Shown here: one piece after another, positions 1-7,849 of the stretch
Layout of the letters: every line of letters begins with the position of its first letter
Numbering within the stretch: position 1 is the stretch's first letter
Assembly: GCA_031374935.1 (NCBI GenBank)
Contig: JANMHB010000141.1
Location: forward strand, 16,180-80,179
Source of the DNA: JACMLX01 sp031374935
GTDB taxonomy: Bacteria; Gemmatimonadota; Gemmatimonadetes; Gemmatimonadales; Gemmatimonadaceae
Direction of reading: 5' to 3'
Length of the DNA: 64,000 nt
Position numbers and translations under genes: made by a program
The notes under the pieces: generated by a model
What the model was told of the DNA's origin: nothing
Database searches by the model: none
The model's input: the letters and a program-made list of their open reading frames with translations, nothing else

Positions 1-217
1 CGCAGAGCCGCAGAGAAGTGCGGTTGGAGTGTTGGTGAGTGGAGCGTGCTTCTCGGAGCACCATCTGTTCAACGAAAACACAGTCCAGAGACTTCGATCT
101 CAACCCATCTGCTGTCCGCTGCGGCTCTGCGGCTCCCAACCATGTGTTTGTTTGCGCTTGCACCACTCACGCTCGGTGGCTCCCGCCGATGCGTGAGTGA
201 TCCGTACACCAGTCTTG
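1..217. other. Left-edge intergenic stretch, no gene seen
   Basis: No convincing coding region lies here; the open frames are antisense or shadows of the amylase. The only structure seen is a 13-base inverted repeat: CGCAGAGCCGCAG at 1-13 and its exact reverse complement at 119-131. The separation is too long for a simple terminator. The downstream region of the amylase gene falls here because that gene is read leftwards. Confidence 0.5.
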
Positions 218-2080
218 CTAAAATACGCAGCTCGACCGCGCCGGAATGGTCATCACAATGGTCGCGCCATCGCGACGAGGCGCGGCGCACGTTTTCAGGA
301 CGTCGGCACCCAGTGATATCGCGGGCACCGTCACCTCGGCCGGTGTGGACCCGTTGTTGATTGCCACGATGGTGCCGCCGCGACGGTAGACCCACGCCTG
401 TTCACCCACGTGCAGGTTCTCCATGCGACCGCGGCGCAGGTCCGGCCGCGCCGCCCGGAGCGTCAGCAGCGTCTGCAGATGCGACCACACACCTTGCTCC
501 ACCGCCGATCGTCCCGATGCCTCGAAGGCGTTGCGCGGATCTTCGCGCCAGCCGCCCGGAAAGTCGCGGCGGTTGTCGGGATCGTTGCCACCGGGCAGCG
601 CGATCTCGTCGCCGTAGTAGATCAGCGGCGTGCCGCGCGCGGTCGCGAGGACGGTGTAGGCGAGCTTCAATCCGGCAGTGGTCGCCGCAGGTTCATTCAT
701 GAACCGGTTCACGTCGTGCAGGCCGAGTAGTGTGACCAGCGCGTTCGGATTCGGATAGAGGTAGTCGCGGGCCAGCATCTGCGGCACTTCGCGGATCGAG
801 TTCCCTCGTGCAAACACGTTGCGCAGCACGAAGTGAATGGGGAAGTCGAACAGCGCGTCGACCTTGTCATCGATGCCATCGTACTGCGTCTTGCCACCCT
901 GAAAGAAGCTCACGAACGTGGGGTCTCCGTCCAGCACTTCGCCGACCACCTTGAGTGTCGGGTACTCCTTCTTGATGGCGTTCATCCAGTCGCGCCAGAA
1001 TGCGCGTGGGACATAGGGCCAGGTATCCTGCCGAATGCCATCCATCCCGCTCATGCCCACCCACCAGAGGGTGTTCTGGATGATGTAGCGCGCGACTTCG
1101 GGATCGTCCTGATTGAAGTCCGGCAGGATGTCGATGAACCAGCCGTCGAGCGTGGCCTGACGCATGCCGGGTGGCGAATACGGATCGTGCAGCGTCCACG
1201 TCTGCCAGGTGTTGTTCGGATGGTTCTCGGTTGTGCCGTGAAACCAGGTGGCGGTCGGCGTGTCGGTGGCCCACGGGTGGTATGGGCCGGTGTGATTGGC
1301 CACCATGTCGAGGATGATCTTCATCCCCATGCCGTGCGCTTCGTCGGTGACGGTCTTGAACAGCGTCATGTCGCCGAAGTGCTCATCGACTGCGTACATG
1401 TCGGTGGCGCCATAGCCGTGATAGTCGGTGATCGGCTGACCGTCGTACACTTCCTTCCGGTTCAGTGCGTTGTTGTTGTCATACAGCGGGTTGAGCCAGA
1501 TGGCCGTCACGCCCAGCTGCTTGAGGTACGGCAGCTTGCGGCGCAGCCCCTCCAGATCGCCGCCATGGTAGTAGCGGCCCTTGGTGCGGTCGTGAAGGCC
1601 CGGTGACACGGAAGGTGAATCGTTGGTCGTGTCGCCATTCGCGAATCGGTCCGGCATCACCAGGTACATCACGTCGTTCTGGTCGAAGCCCTGGAAACGT
1701 CCCGCGCGCGCCAGCGGAGCTGACACCATGAACGGAACCGGTGCCGTGCCGCCTGCAGTGCGCAGCGTCAGCGGGTAGGTGCCGGGCCGTGCGGTTGGAG
1801 GAATGGTGACGTCCACGAACGCGTAGGTGCCGGCGGCGTTCACCGTCACTCGCGCACATGTCAGCCGCGGGCAGACCAGCTGTGCGCCGCCCAGGTGCTT
1901 GCCGCGAATGAGCACTCGCACGGGGTTGATCGTGTGGCTGCCCCACCAGTTCGGCGGATCCACCTTCTCGATCACCGGGGCTTGTGCCCCGAGGACGGTA
2001 CCGGACATGCACAGGGCTGCGAAGGTGCGCAGCATCGCACGAACACCAGAGGAAAACGGTCGCATCATCTCAGCGGTCAT
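218..2080 (-). CDS. Secreted GH13 alpha-amylase family hydrolase (cyclomaltodextrinase/neopullulanase-like)
   Basis: Hydrolyses alpha-1,4 (possibly alpha-1,6) glucans outside the cytoplasm. Numbered from the 620-residue form, an export signal (core about 16-33, ending VLGAQA) precedes an IPT/TIG-like beta domain (about 35-122), then the GH13 barrel. The catalytic triad is visible: nucleophile D352 in GIRQD, acid/base E381 in VVGE, and D456 in LGLHDVNR; region I is DMVANH near 259. A short C-terminal beta domain follows. The start used overlaps the malQ stop by 11 bases; ATG codons at 2068 and 2065 are equally possible and give a more normal signal peptide. Co-directional with malQ, so probably one maltodextrin transcript. 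The N-terminal beta domain points to the SusA/neopullulanase branch, but exact substrate cannot be read from sequence. Confidence 0.93.
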   Translation of the reverse strand: MTAEMMRPFSSGVRAMLRTFAALCMSGTVLGAQAPVIEKVDPPNWWGSHTINPVRVLIRGKHLGGAQLVCPRLTCARVTVNAAGTYAFVDVTIPPTARPGTYPLTLRTAGGTAPVPFMVSAPLARAGRFQGFDQNDVMYLVMPDRFANGDTTNDSPSVSPGLHDRTKGRYYHGGDLEGLRRKLPYLKQLGVTAIWLNPLYDNNNALNRKEVYDGQPITDYHGYGATDMYAVDEHFGDMTLFKTVTDEAHGMGMKIILDMVANHTGPYHPWATDTPTATWFHGTTENHPNNTWQTWTLHDPYSPPGMRQATLDGWFIDILPDFNQDDPEVARYIIQNTLWWVGMSGMDGIRQDTWPYVPRAFWRDWMNAIKKEYPTLKVVGEVLDGDPTFVSFFQGGKTQYDGIDDKVDALFDFPIHFVLRNVFARGNSIREVPQMLARDYLYPNPNALVTLLGLHDVNRFMNEPAATTAGLKLAYTVLATARGTPLIYYGDEIALPGGNDPDNRRDFPGGWREDPRNAFEASGRSAVEQGVWSHLQTLLTLRAARPDLRRGRMENLHVGEQAWVYRRGGTIVAINNGSTPAEVTVPAISLGADVLKTCAAPRRDGATIVMTIPARSSCVF

Positions 2081-3539
2081 AAGTGTCCACCAACGAACGG
2101 AGTCGCGCGGTAGTCGCAGGCGTCAGCTGATCCCAGCTGAAGCGGAAGGCCCAGTTGCCCGACTGCTTGCCGGGCGTGTTCATGCGTGTCTCGGCGCCAG
2201 TGCCAAGAATGTCCTGCATGGGAATCAGGACCGTATTGGCCACCGATGCCAGCGCCACACGAATCAGCGTCCAGTTCATCTCGCTGCCATCGGTGCCGAG
2301 GTAGCGCAGGGCGTACTCCCGTTCGCGCGTGACTTCGTCGGAACTGCGCGTGGAGTCACCGGCGCCGGTCGAACTCCACCAGCCGATGGTGGTGTCGTTG
2401 TCGTGTGTGCCGGTGTACACGACCCGTTCGCGCGGGAAGTTGTGCGGCTTGAATTCGTGTGCCTGCCCGTCACCGCCAAAGGCGAACTGCAGAATGCTCA
2501 TCCCCGGATAGTCGAACTGAGCGCGGAGCGCTTCGACGTCCGGCGTGATCAACCCCAGATTCTCGGCGACGATCGGCAGCTTGCCCAGCGCCTGCTCGAT
2601 GGCTGCGAACAGCTCGGCGCCGGGACCCTTCACCCATCGTCCCTTCTCGGCCGTCACCGCGCTTCCCGGTACCTCCCAGTACGCCTCGAACCCGCGGAAG
2701 TGATCGAGCCGCACGCTGTCGAACAGTTGGAACGCCGATCGCATGCGCTTGATCCACCAGGCGAACCCGGTGCGCTGCAGCGCCGGCCAGTTGTAGATCG
2801 GATTGCCCCAGCATTGTCCGGTGGCCGAGAAATAGTCCGGCGGCACACCGGCCTGCACCAGCTTGTGTCCGTCGTCGTCGAGCATGAAGCATTCGCGGTT
2901 GGCCCAGACATCAGCACTGTCGGCGGCGACATAGATCGGGAGATCGCCCATCAGTTCGATGCCGCGCTCGTGGGCCGCCTTCTTGAGTGCATGAAATTGC
3001 GTGAAGAAGAAATACTGTTCGACCTGATAGCGTGTGATGCTCGTTGCAAGGCGCGCCCGTGCCATGGCCAGCGCGGCCGGTTCTCGCATCGCCACGCCTT
3101 TCTCCCATCGCGTCCACTCGATGCCGCCATGTTCTTCCTTGAGCGCCATGAACAGGGCGTAGTCGGGCAGCCACTCCGTGTTCGCGCGCACGAAGGTGAA
3201 GTACCGATCATCCGGCGTGTAGGCGGCCAGATGGTGGAGCAACCGTGCACGCTTGTGCGGAATGACGTGTTCGAAATCCACCGCGTGCGGTGGGAACGAG
3301 GCGTCGTCCTGCCCCGGCAGGTGGATCAGCAGCGGGTTGCCGGCGAAGGCCGAGAAGCACTGGTACGGGGAGTCGCCGTAGCCGGTGGGGCCGAGTGGCA
3401 GCATCTGCCAGATCTTGAGGCCCGCCTGCACCATGAAGTCCAGGAACCGATGGGCATCGGGGCCAAGGTCACCGATCCCCCCGCTTTCCGGGAGCGAAGT
3501 CGGGTGAAGCAGAACGCCAGCGGCTCGAGGAAAAGTCAT
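2070..3539 (-). CDS. malQ: 4-alpha-glucanotransferase (amylomaltase, GH77)
   Basis: Transfers alpha-1,4-glucan segments between maltodextrins, a cytoplasmic step of maltose or glycogen metabolism. From the ATG chosen at 3539 the protein has 489 residues, normal for bacterial MalQ. GH77 catalytic residues are visible: D279 in RLDHFRGFEAYWEVP, E326 in VAENLG and D380 in THDND. The frame is open to 3737, but upstream residues have no family character and the canonical N-terminus (FPRAAGVLLHPTSLP) begins at 3540. No Shine-Dalgarno precedes this ATG; instead there are three tandem GACCC units. The 3' end overlaps the GH13 gene, which suggests co-transcription and translational coupling. Transcribed divergently from the aldose epimerase gene. 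Confidence 0.95.
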   Translation of the reverse strand: MTFPRAAGVLLHPTSLPESGGIGDLGPDAHRFLDFMVQAGLKIWQMLPLGPTGYGDSPYQCFSAFAGNPLLIHLPGQDDASFPPHAVDFEHVIPHKRARLLHHLAAYTPDDRYFTFVRANTEWLPDYALFMALKEEHGGIEWTRWEKGVAMREPAALAMARARLATSITRYQVEQYFFFTQFHALKKAAHERGIELMGDLPIYVAADSADVWANRECFMLDDDGHKLVQAGVPPDYFSATGQCWGNPIYNWPALQRTGFAWWIKRMRSAFQLFDSVRLDHFRGFEAYWEVPGSAVTAEKGRWVKGPGAELFAAIEQALGKLPIVAENLGLITPDVEALRAQFDYPGMSILQFAFGGDGQAHEFKPHNFPRERVVYTGTHDNDTTIGWWSSTGAGDSTRSSDEVTREREYALRYLGTDGSEMNWTLIRVALASVANTVLIPMQDILGTGAETRMNTPGKQSGNWAFRFSWDQLTPATTARLRSLVDTYDR

Positions 3540-3540
3540 T

Positions 3541-3555
3541 GGGTCGGGTCGGGTC
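3541..3555. repeat. Three tandem 5-base repeats in the malQ leader
   Basis: GGGTC occurs three times head to tail (GACCC on the malQ strand), one base upstream of the malQ ATG, where a ribosome binding site would normally lie. Three copies are few, so replication-slippage variation is possible but unproven. Confidence 0.75.
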
Positions 3556-3686
3556 GAGTGCGGTGCGCCAGCTGCCGTGGCAGCACGGACAGTGTTCGGG
3601 TGGGGGAAATGGTGGTCGATGCTCCGCCGTTCCGCTACCGGCGACGTCCGGGGGGCGAGAGAGCGGCGGAATCTGCCCGGCCGATT

Positions 3687-3692
3687 TACACT
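3687..3692 (+). promoter_or_regulatory. Candidate -10 element (TACACT) for a leaderless aldose epimerase mRNA
   Basis: TACACT fits TANNNT and is followed by 7 bases and then the ATG at 3700. No Shine-Dalgarno is visible, so transcription could begin at or next to the start codon. The same spacing recurs at 4726, 25334, 57734 and 59145. No good -35 hexamer is seen. Confidence 0.45.
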
Positions 3693-3699
3693 GCGGATC

Positions 3700-4602
3700 A
3701 TGACAGACGACACGGAATTCGAGCTGGTCTCGGGCAACTGGACGGCGGTGGTCTCTTCCTACGGGGCGAGCCTGCGGGCGCTCGGCTATCTGGGGCAGCC
3801 GGTGGTGGCAGGCTACCGCGGTACGGCGAACAAGCAGGGCGGGCAGGGGGATGTCCTGATCCCGTTTCCAGGTCGCGTCGCAGCGGGACGCTACCGGTGG
3901 GATGGGCTCGACTATCAGCTGGCGCTGAATGACAAGGATGGCCCGAATGCCATCCACGGATTCGTGCGGACGGTTGCCTGGCAGCTCGAGTCGCGCACGT
4001 TGGCCTCGGCGGCGTTCATGCTGCGATTCTCCGGTGCACAGGGCTACCCGTTCCCACTCACGCTGCGACTCGAATACAGCCTCGACGAGAACGGGCTGCA
4101 GGTCGATTGTGCCATGACCAACACCGGCTCGCACGATGCACCGGTGGCGATGGGCTTTCATCCCTACTTCACCGTTGGCTCGGCGCAGGTGGACACCGAC
4201 ACGCTGACGTTGCCGTTCAGCGAGGTGCTGGAGTTCGAGCGTTTGATTCCGACCGGTCGGGTGATGCCGGTGGAGGAGGTTGGGATGGACTTCCGCGGCG
4301 GTCGCGTGATCGGCGCCACCAAGTTCAATCACTGTTTCGCGACGCCGACGCGCGGAACGGACGGTCTCGTCCGGGTGCGGTTGAACTACGGCCTGCGCGC
4401 ATTCGCGGTATGGATGGATGAAAGCTTCGACTACGTCGTGGTCTACACCGGCGATGCGCTGCCGGCTGGCGTGGCGCGCGGCAGCATCGCGATCGAACCG
4501 ATGACATCGGCCACCGATGCACTCAACCATCCGGAGTGGGGGCTGCGGCGGCTCTCGCTCGGCTCGACTCACGTGGCGCAGTGGGGCGTGACCTTCGGGT
4601 AG
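3700..4602 (+). CDS. Aldose 1-epimerase (mutarotase family)
   Basis: Interconverts alpha and beta anomers of aldohexoses in the cytoplasm. The 300-residue product shows the galactose-mutarotase fold signatures: NAIHGFVR with the first histidine, GFHPYF with the second, and a C-terminal glutamate in AIEPMTSATDALNH, the usual base. The ATG at 3700 is chosen because the family N-terminus (FELVSGNWTAVVSSYGA) begins just after it; the frame is open further upstream with no family-like residues. Divergent from malQ and the GH13 gene, consistent with a shared role in glucan and glucose use. Specificity within the family (galM or YeaD-type) is not resolved. Confidence 0.9.
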   Translation: MTDDTEFELVSGNWTAVVSSYGASLRALGYLGQPVVAGYRGTANKQGGQGDVLIPFPGRVAAGRYRWDGLDYQLALNDKDGPNAIHGFVRTVAWQLESRTLASAAFMLRFSGAQGYPFPLTLRLEYSLDENGLQVDCAMTNTGSHDAPVAMGFHPYFTVGSAQVDTDTLTLPFSEVLEFERLIPTGRVMPVEEVGMDFRGGRVIGATKFNHCFATPTRGTDGLVRVRLNYGLRAFAVWMDESFDYVVVYTGDALPAGVARGSIAIEPMTSATDALNHPEWGLRRLSLGSTHVAQWGVTFG

Positions 4603-4725
4603 GCGGCGGCGGTCCGGCATGGCTGTGCCCCGGACACCTTTCACCGCTGTGCGGTGTCAGAAGAACGCCGCCGGGCACGCCACCGGCACCGACGAATGCC
4701 CCCATCGCTCCAACTGAGGCGTCAC

Positions 4726-4731
4726 TAGCTT
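4726..4731 (+). promoter_or_regulatory. Candidate -10 element (TAGCTT) for a leaderless M16 peptidase mRNA
   Basis: TAGCTT ends 6 bases before the ATG at 4738, and no purine-rich ribosome binding site fits between. The same hexamer precedes the bshB1-like start at 59137 by 7 bases. Confidence 0.45.
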
Positions 4732-4737
4732 TCGCTC

Positions 4738-6102
4738 ATGAAACTTCGCCATTTGATTGCGCTTGGTACCCTCGCGCTCTCGCCCGCTGCCGGTGAGGCG
4801 CAGGCCACCCGGCTGACAGTGCCGTTCACGCTCGACACTCTGCCGAACGGACTGACGCTGATCGTGCATGAGGATCACTCGGTGCCGATCGTGACCACCA
4901 ACGTCTGGTTTCACGTCGGTTCCGGCGACGAGAAGGTCGGCCGCACCGGCTTCGCACATCTCTTCGAGCACCTGATGTTCATGGGGTCGGAGAATGCGCC
5001 CTATCCGCAGTTCGATCGGCTGCTGGAAGGCGCTGGCGCGAGCAACAACGGCTCGACGACCGAGGATCGCACCAACTACTACGAATTCGGCCCGTCGTCG
5101 TCCCTGCCGCTCATGCTCTGGCTCGAAGCCGACCGGATGGGGTGGCTGCTGTCCACGATGGACAAGCCGAAGGTGGACCTGCAGCGCGACGTGGTGAAGA
5201 ACGAACGCCGTCAGAGCTATGAGAATCAGCCCTACGGCCTGGTCGGCGATATCGCGCCGCCGCTGATGTATCCGGCTGGCCATCCGTACTCGTGGACCGT
5301 CATCGGCTCGATGGCCGATCTCTCGGCAGCGGCCGTGGACGACGTGAAGGATTTCTTCCGACGCTACTACGCGCCCAACAACGCCACGATCGTGGTGGCG
5401 GGTGACGTGAAGGTGGACGAGGTGCGGGCGCTGGTGCGCCAGTACTTCAGCGCCATTCCGCGCGGTCCCGCCATCGAGCGCCCCACGCCAGCTTCATTCG
5501 CCGTGCGCGACACGGCCGTCACGCTCGAGGATCGCGTGCAGCTGCCGCGCGTCTATCTCAACTGGCACACGGTGAAGAGCACCCATGCCGATACGCCGGC
5601 CCTGCAGGTGGCGGCGTATGTGCTGGCAGGAGCGCGCACGAGTCGGTTGACGCAGGCGCTCGTCTACGGCGGCGAGATTGGAACCACGGTACAGGCCTAC
5701 GACGACGCCAAGCGTCTCGACGGCGATTTCTCGATCGTGGCCACCGCGCGACCGGGCAAGGCACTCGATACGCTGCAAACGGTGATCGATCAGCAGCTGC
5801 AGCGCCTTGCCGCCGATGGCCCCACGGCGCGCGAACTCGATCAGGCGCGCAACGCCATCGAGGCGTCGTTCCTTCGAGGTGTGCAGACCGTCAGCGGCAA
5901 GGCCGATCAGCTGAACGAGTATTACTACCAGACGGGAAACCCGGACGGATTCCAGGATGAGCTCGACCATCTGCGCGCTGTCACCGCCGCAGATGTCCAG
6001 CGCGTCGTGCGGAAGTATCTCCAGGGGCCGCGCGTGATGATCTCGGTCGTGCCCCAGGGCAAGCCGGAGCTTGCCGCCACCAGGAAGAAGGTGACCCAAT
6101 GA
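4738..6102 (+). CDS. Exported M16 family zinc metallopeptidase (catalytic subunit)
   Basis: Zinc peptidase of the pitrilysin/processing-peptidase family, probably periplasmic. A signal peptide (1-23, ending EAQA) leads into the M16 fold. The inverted zinc motif is intact, H74-L-F-E77-H78, and the downstream glutamate ligand lies in VKNERRQ. The length of 454 residues equals one M16B half. The gene overlaps the next M16 gene by 4 bases (ATGA), so both are translated together. The partner has lost the zinc motif, the usual arrangement in heterodimeric M16B proteases where one chain is catalytic and the other shapes the chamber. Substrate unknown. Confidence 0.95.
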   Translation: MKLRHLIALGTLALSPAAGEAQATRLTVPFTLDTLPNGLTLIVHEDHSVPIVTTNVWFHVGSGDEKVGRTGFAHLFEHLMFMGSENAPYPQFDRLLEGAGASNNGSTTEDRTNYYEFGPSSSLPLMLWLEADRMGWLLSTMDKPKVDLQRDVVKNERRQSYENQPYGLVGDIAPPLMYPAGHPYSWTVIGSMADLSAAAVDDVKDFFRRYYAPNNATIVVAGDVKVDEVRALVRQYFSAIPRGPAIERPTPASFAVRDTAVTLEDRVQLPRVYLNWHTVKSTHADTPALQVAAYVLAGARTSRLTQALVYGGEIGTTVQAYDDAKRLDGDFSIVATARPGKALDTLQTVIDQQLQRLAADGPTARELDQARNAIEASFLRGVQTVSGKADQLNEYYYQTGNPDGFQDELDHLRAVTAADVQRVVRKYLQGPRVMISVVPQGKPELAATRKKVTQ

Positions 6103-7535
6103 TGCGCCGAGTCCTGTTGTTCAGCCTCCTGGTTCCTGTTACGATCGGTGCGCAGGCAGCCGCCTTCGATCGCAGCAAGCCGCCCGTGTTGCCGCCTGCA
6201 CCACGCCTCGTGCTGCCGGTCGTGACGTCGTCACGGCTCGTCAACGGGCTGGCATTGCGCGTCGTGTCGCAGCGTGAGGTGCCACTGGTGCAAGTCACGC
6301 TCACCATCGCCGGCGGCTCGCGACTCGACGGCATGGAGCCTGGCATCGCGTCGTTCACGTCGCGCATGCTGACCGAGAGCGCCGGCGGCAAGGATGTGAA
6401 TGCGATTCAGAGCGAGCTGGCCTATCTCGGTGCCACGCTGTCGTCGTCCGCGACCTGGGACACGTTCGTCGTCTCGCTCAACGTGCCACGCCGCTCGCTC
6501 GGGGCCGCGCTGGCGCTCATGGCAGATGTCGTGCAGCGGCCCTCGTTCACGGCGGCGGATGTCCGCCGCCAGCGCGACCTGCGGGCAGCATCCATTCTGC
6601 AGCGCCGCGATCAGCCCACCGCGCTGGCCGGACTGGCGTTCAACAGCCTGATCTTCCCCGCGAGTCACCCGTATCACCGGCCAGCGGACGGTGATTCGGC
6701 TGCGACGGCGCGGCTCGACTCGGCGGCGGTGCGCAACTTCTACACGCGGGCGTTCCTCCCGTCGCAGGCCAAGGTGATCGTGGTCGGTGACATCGCGACA
6801 GCGGAAGCTGAAACCGCCATTGGTGCAGCGTTCGGTGGCTGGTCGTCCTCGGGTGTCGCGCGCCGCATGCCGGCGGTGACCGTGAGCGCGGTGGCGAACA
6901 CGGCGCCGAAGGTGTTTCTCATCGACAAGCCCGGAGCAGCGCAATCGGTGATCGCCATCGGTGGTCCCGGCGTGGGGCGCGCGAGCCCCGCCTATGCGGC
7001 GCTTGTTGTCATGAACACACTGCTCGGCGAATCGTTCTCGTCGCGCCTCAACGCCAACCTGCGCGAGACGAAGGGCTACACCTACGGCATCTCGTCGCGC
7101 TTCGGCTGGACGCCGGTGCCGGGCGCGTTCCGGATCGCCACGTCGGTTCGCACCGATGTCACCGACTCGAGCCTGATCGAGATCTTCCGCGAGGTGCGCG
7201 CGATCAGGGACACGCCGGTCGACGCCGTCGAGCTCGCACGCGGCAAGTCCTACGTGGCGCTGGCGATCCCCGGCAACTTCGAAACCAACGGGCAGATTGC
7301 CGGGCAGCTGGTGGAGCTGGACTCGTTCGGGCTGCCGCTGTCATCGGTGAGCGAGATGATCACCAAGGTCAACGCCGTCACAGCGGGCGACGTGCAGCGT
7401 GTGGCGCGGAAGTACCTCCCGGCCGATCGTGCCACGATCGTCGTCGTCGGTGATCTGGCGAAGATCCGCGCCGGCATCGAGGCACTCAAGCTGGGTGCCG
7501 TGACCCTGCTCGACGTCGGAACCATCGTCCGATAA
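6099..7535 (+). CDS. Exported M16 family protein lacking the zinc motif (non-catalytic partner)
   Basis: The 478-residue protein has a signal peptide (1-20) and the M16 fold. At the position of the HxxEH motif it reads SFTSR (about 85-89, in GIASFTSRML), so it cannot bind catalytic zinc there. A flexible glycine-rich loop typical of non-catalytic subunits may be the ITIAGGSRLDG stretch. The conserved C-terminal half includes RETKGYTYGISS, the R/Y substrate-binding region. It begins within the stop codon of the upstream catalytic gene (ATGA), which supports an obligate pair. A GC-rich hairpin follows the stop. Confidence 0.92.
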   Translation: MMRRVLLFSLLVPVTIGAQAAAFDRSKPPVLPPAPRLVLPVVTSSRLVNGLALRVVSQREVPLVQVTLTIAGGSRLDGMEPGIASFTSRMLTESAGGKDVNAIQSELAYLGATLSSSATWDTFVVSLNVPRRSLGAALALMADVVQRPSFTAADVRRQRDLRAASILQRRDQPTALAGLAFNSLIFPASHPYHRPADGDSAATARLDSAAVRNFYTRAFLPSQAKVIVVGDIATAEAETAIGAAFGGWSSSGVARRMPAVTVSAVANTAPKVFLIDKPGAAQSVIAIGGPGVGRASPAYAALVVMNTLLGESFSSRLNANLRETKGYTYGISSRFGWTPVPGAFRIATSVRTDVTDSSLIEIFREVRAIRDTPVDAVELARGKSYVALAIPGNFETNGQIAGQLVELDSFGLPLSSVSEMITKVNAVTAGDVQRVARKYLPADRATIVVVGDLAKIRAGIEALKLGAVTLLDVGTIVR

Positions 7536-7546
7536 TCGTCAGTCCA

Positions 7547-7578
7547 ACGCGGCCCGCGCCGGCGAGCGCGGGCCGCGT
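7547..7578. terminator. GC-rich hairpin between convergent genes
   Basis: ACGCGGCCCGCGC (7547-7559) pairs perfectly with 7566-7578 around a 6-base loop. It lies between the M16 pair and the leftward small membrane gene. Only a short T run (GTGTTT) follows, so it may be a weak or bidirectional terminator. Confidence 0.6.
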
Positions 7579-7615
7579 CCGTGTTTCCAGCGTTCAGCAA
7601 CCCGCGGCAGACGGT

Positions 7616-7834
7616 TCAGCCCTTCGCTGCGCTGCGCCTCGCGAGCACCAGAAAAATGCCCCCGGTGATCAGCATCACCACGCCCCAGATCAGGTTGATG
7701 TTCATGCCGGCCGACTTCGCATACATCGCCGTGTTGCCGCTGGTGACCAGACCATACCCGGCCAGCATGATGCCCAGGGTCACGAACAGCCCGCCGATCG
7801 GCAGGCGCAGGTCGAGTGACGCTTCTCCACTCAT
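7616..7834 (-). CDS. Small two-helix membrane protein following the SSS symporter
   Basis: A 72-residue protein with two hydrophobic helices (about 12-30 and 47-65) separated by a short polar stretch, ending in a basic tail. GGAG lies 7 bases before the ATG, a good ribosome binding site. It begins 15 bases after the stop of the sodium/solute symporter gene on the same strand, so it is almost certainly co-transcribed. No named family is recognised. By analogy with small subunits encoded beside some SSS transporters it could be an accessory subunit; that is inference. Confidence 0.75.
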   Translation of the reverse strand: MSGEASLDLRLPIGGLFVTLGIMLAGYGLVTSGNTAMYAKSAGMNINLIWGVVMLITGGIFLVLARRSAAKG

Positions 7835-7849
7835 GGGTGTACTCCGGAC

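Noticed and set aside
2081..3737. Longer MalQ form starting at 3737
   Set aside because: The 66 extra residues are basic and unlike GH77; the family start coincides with the ATG at 3539.
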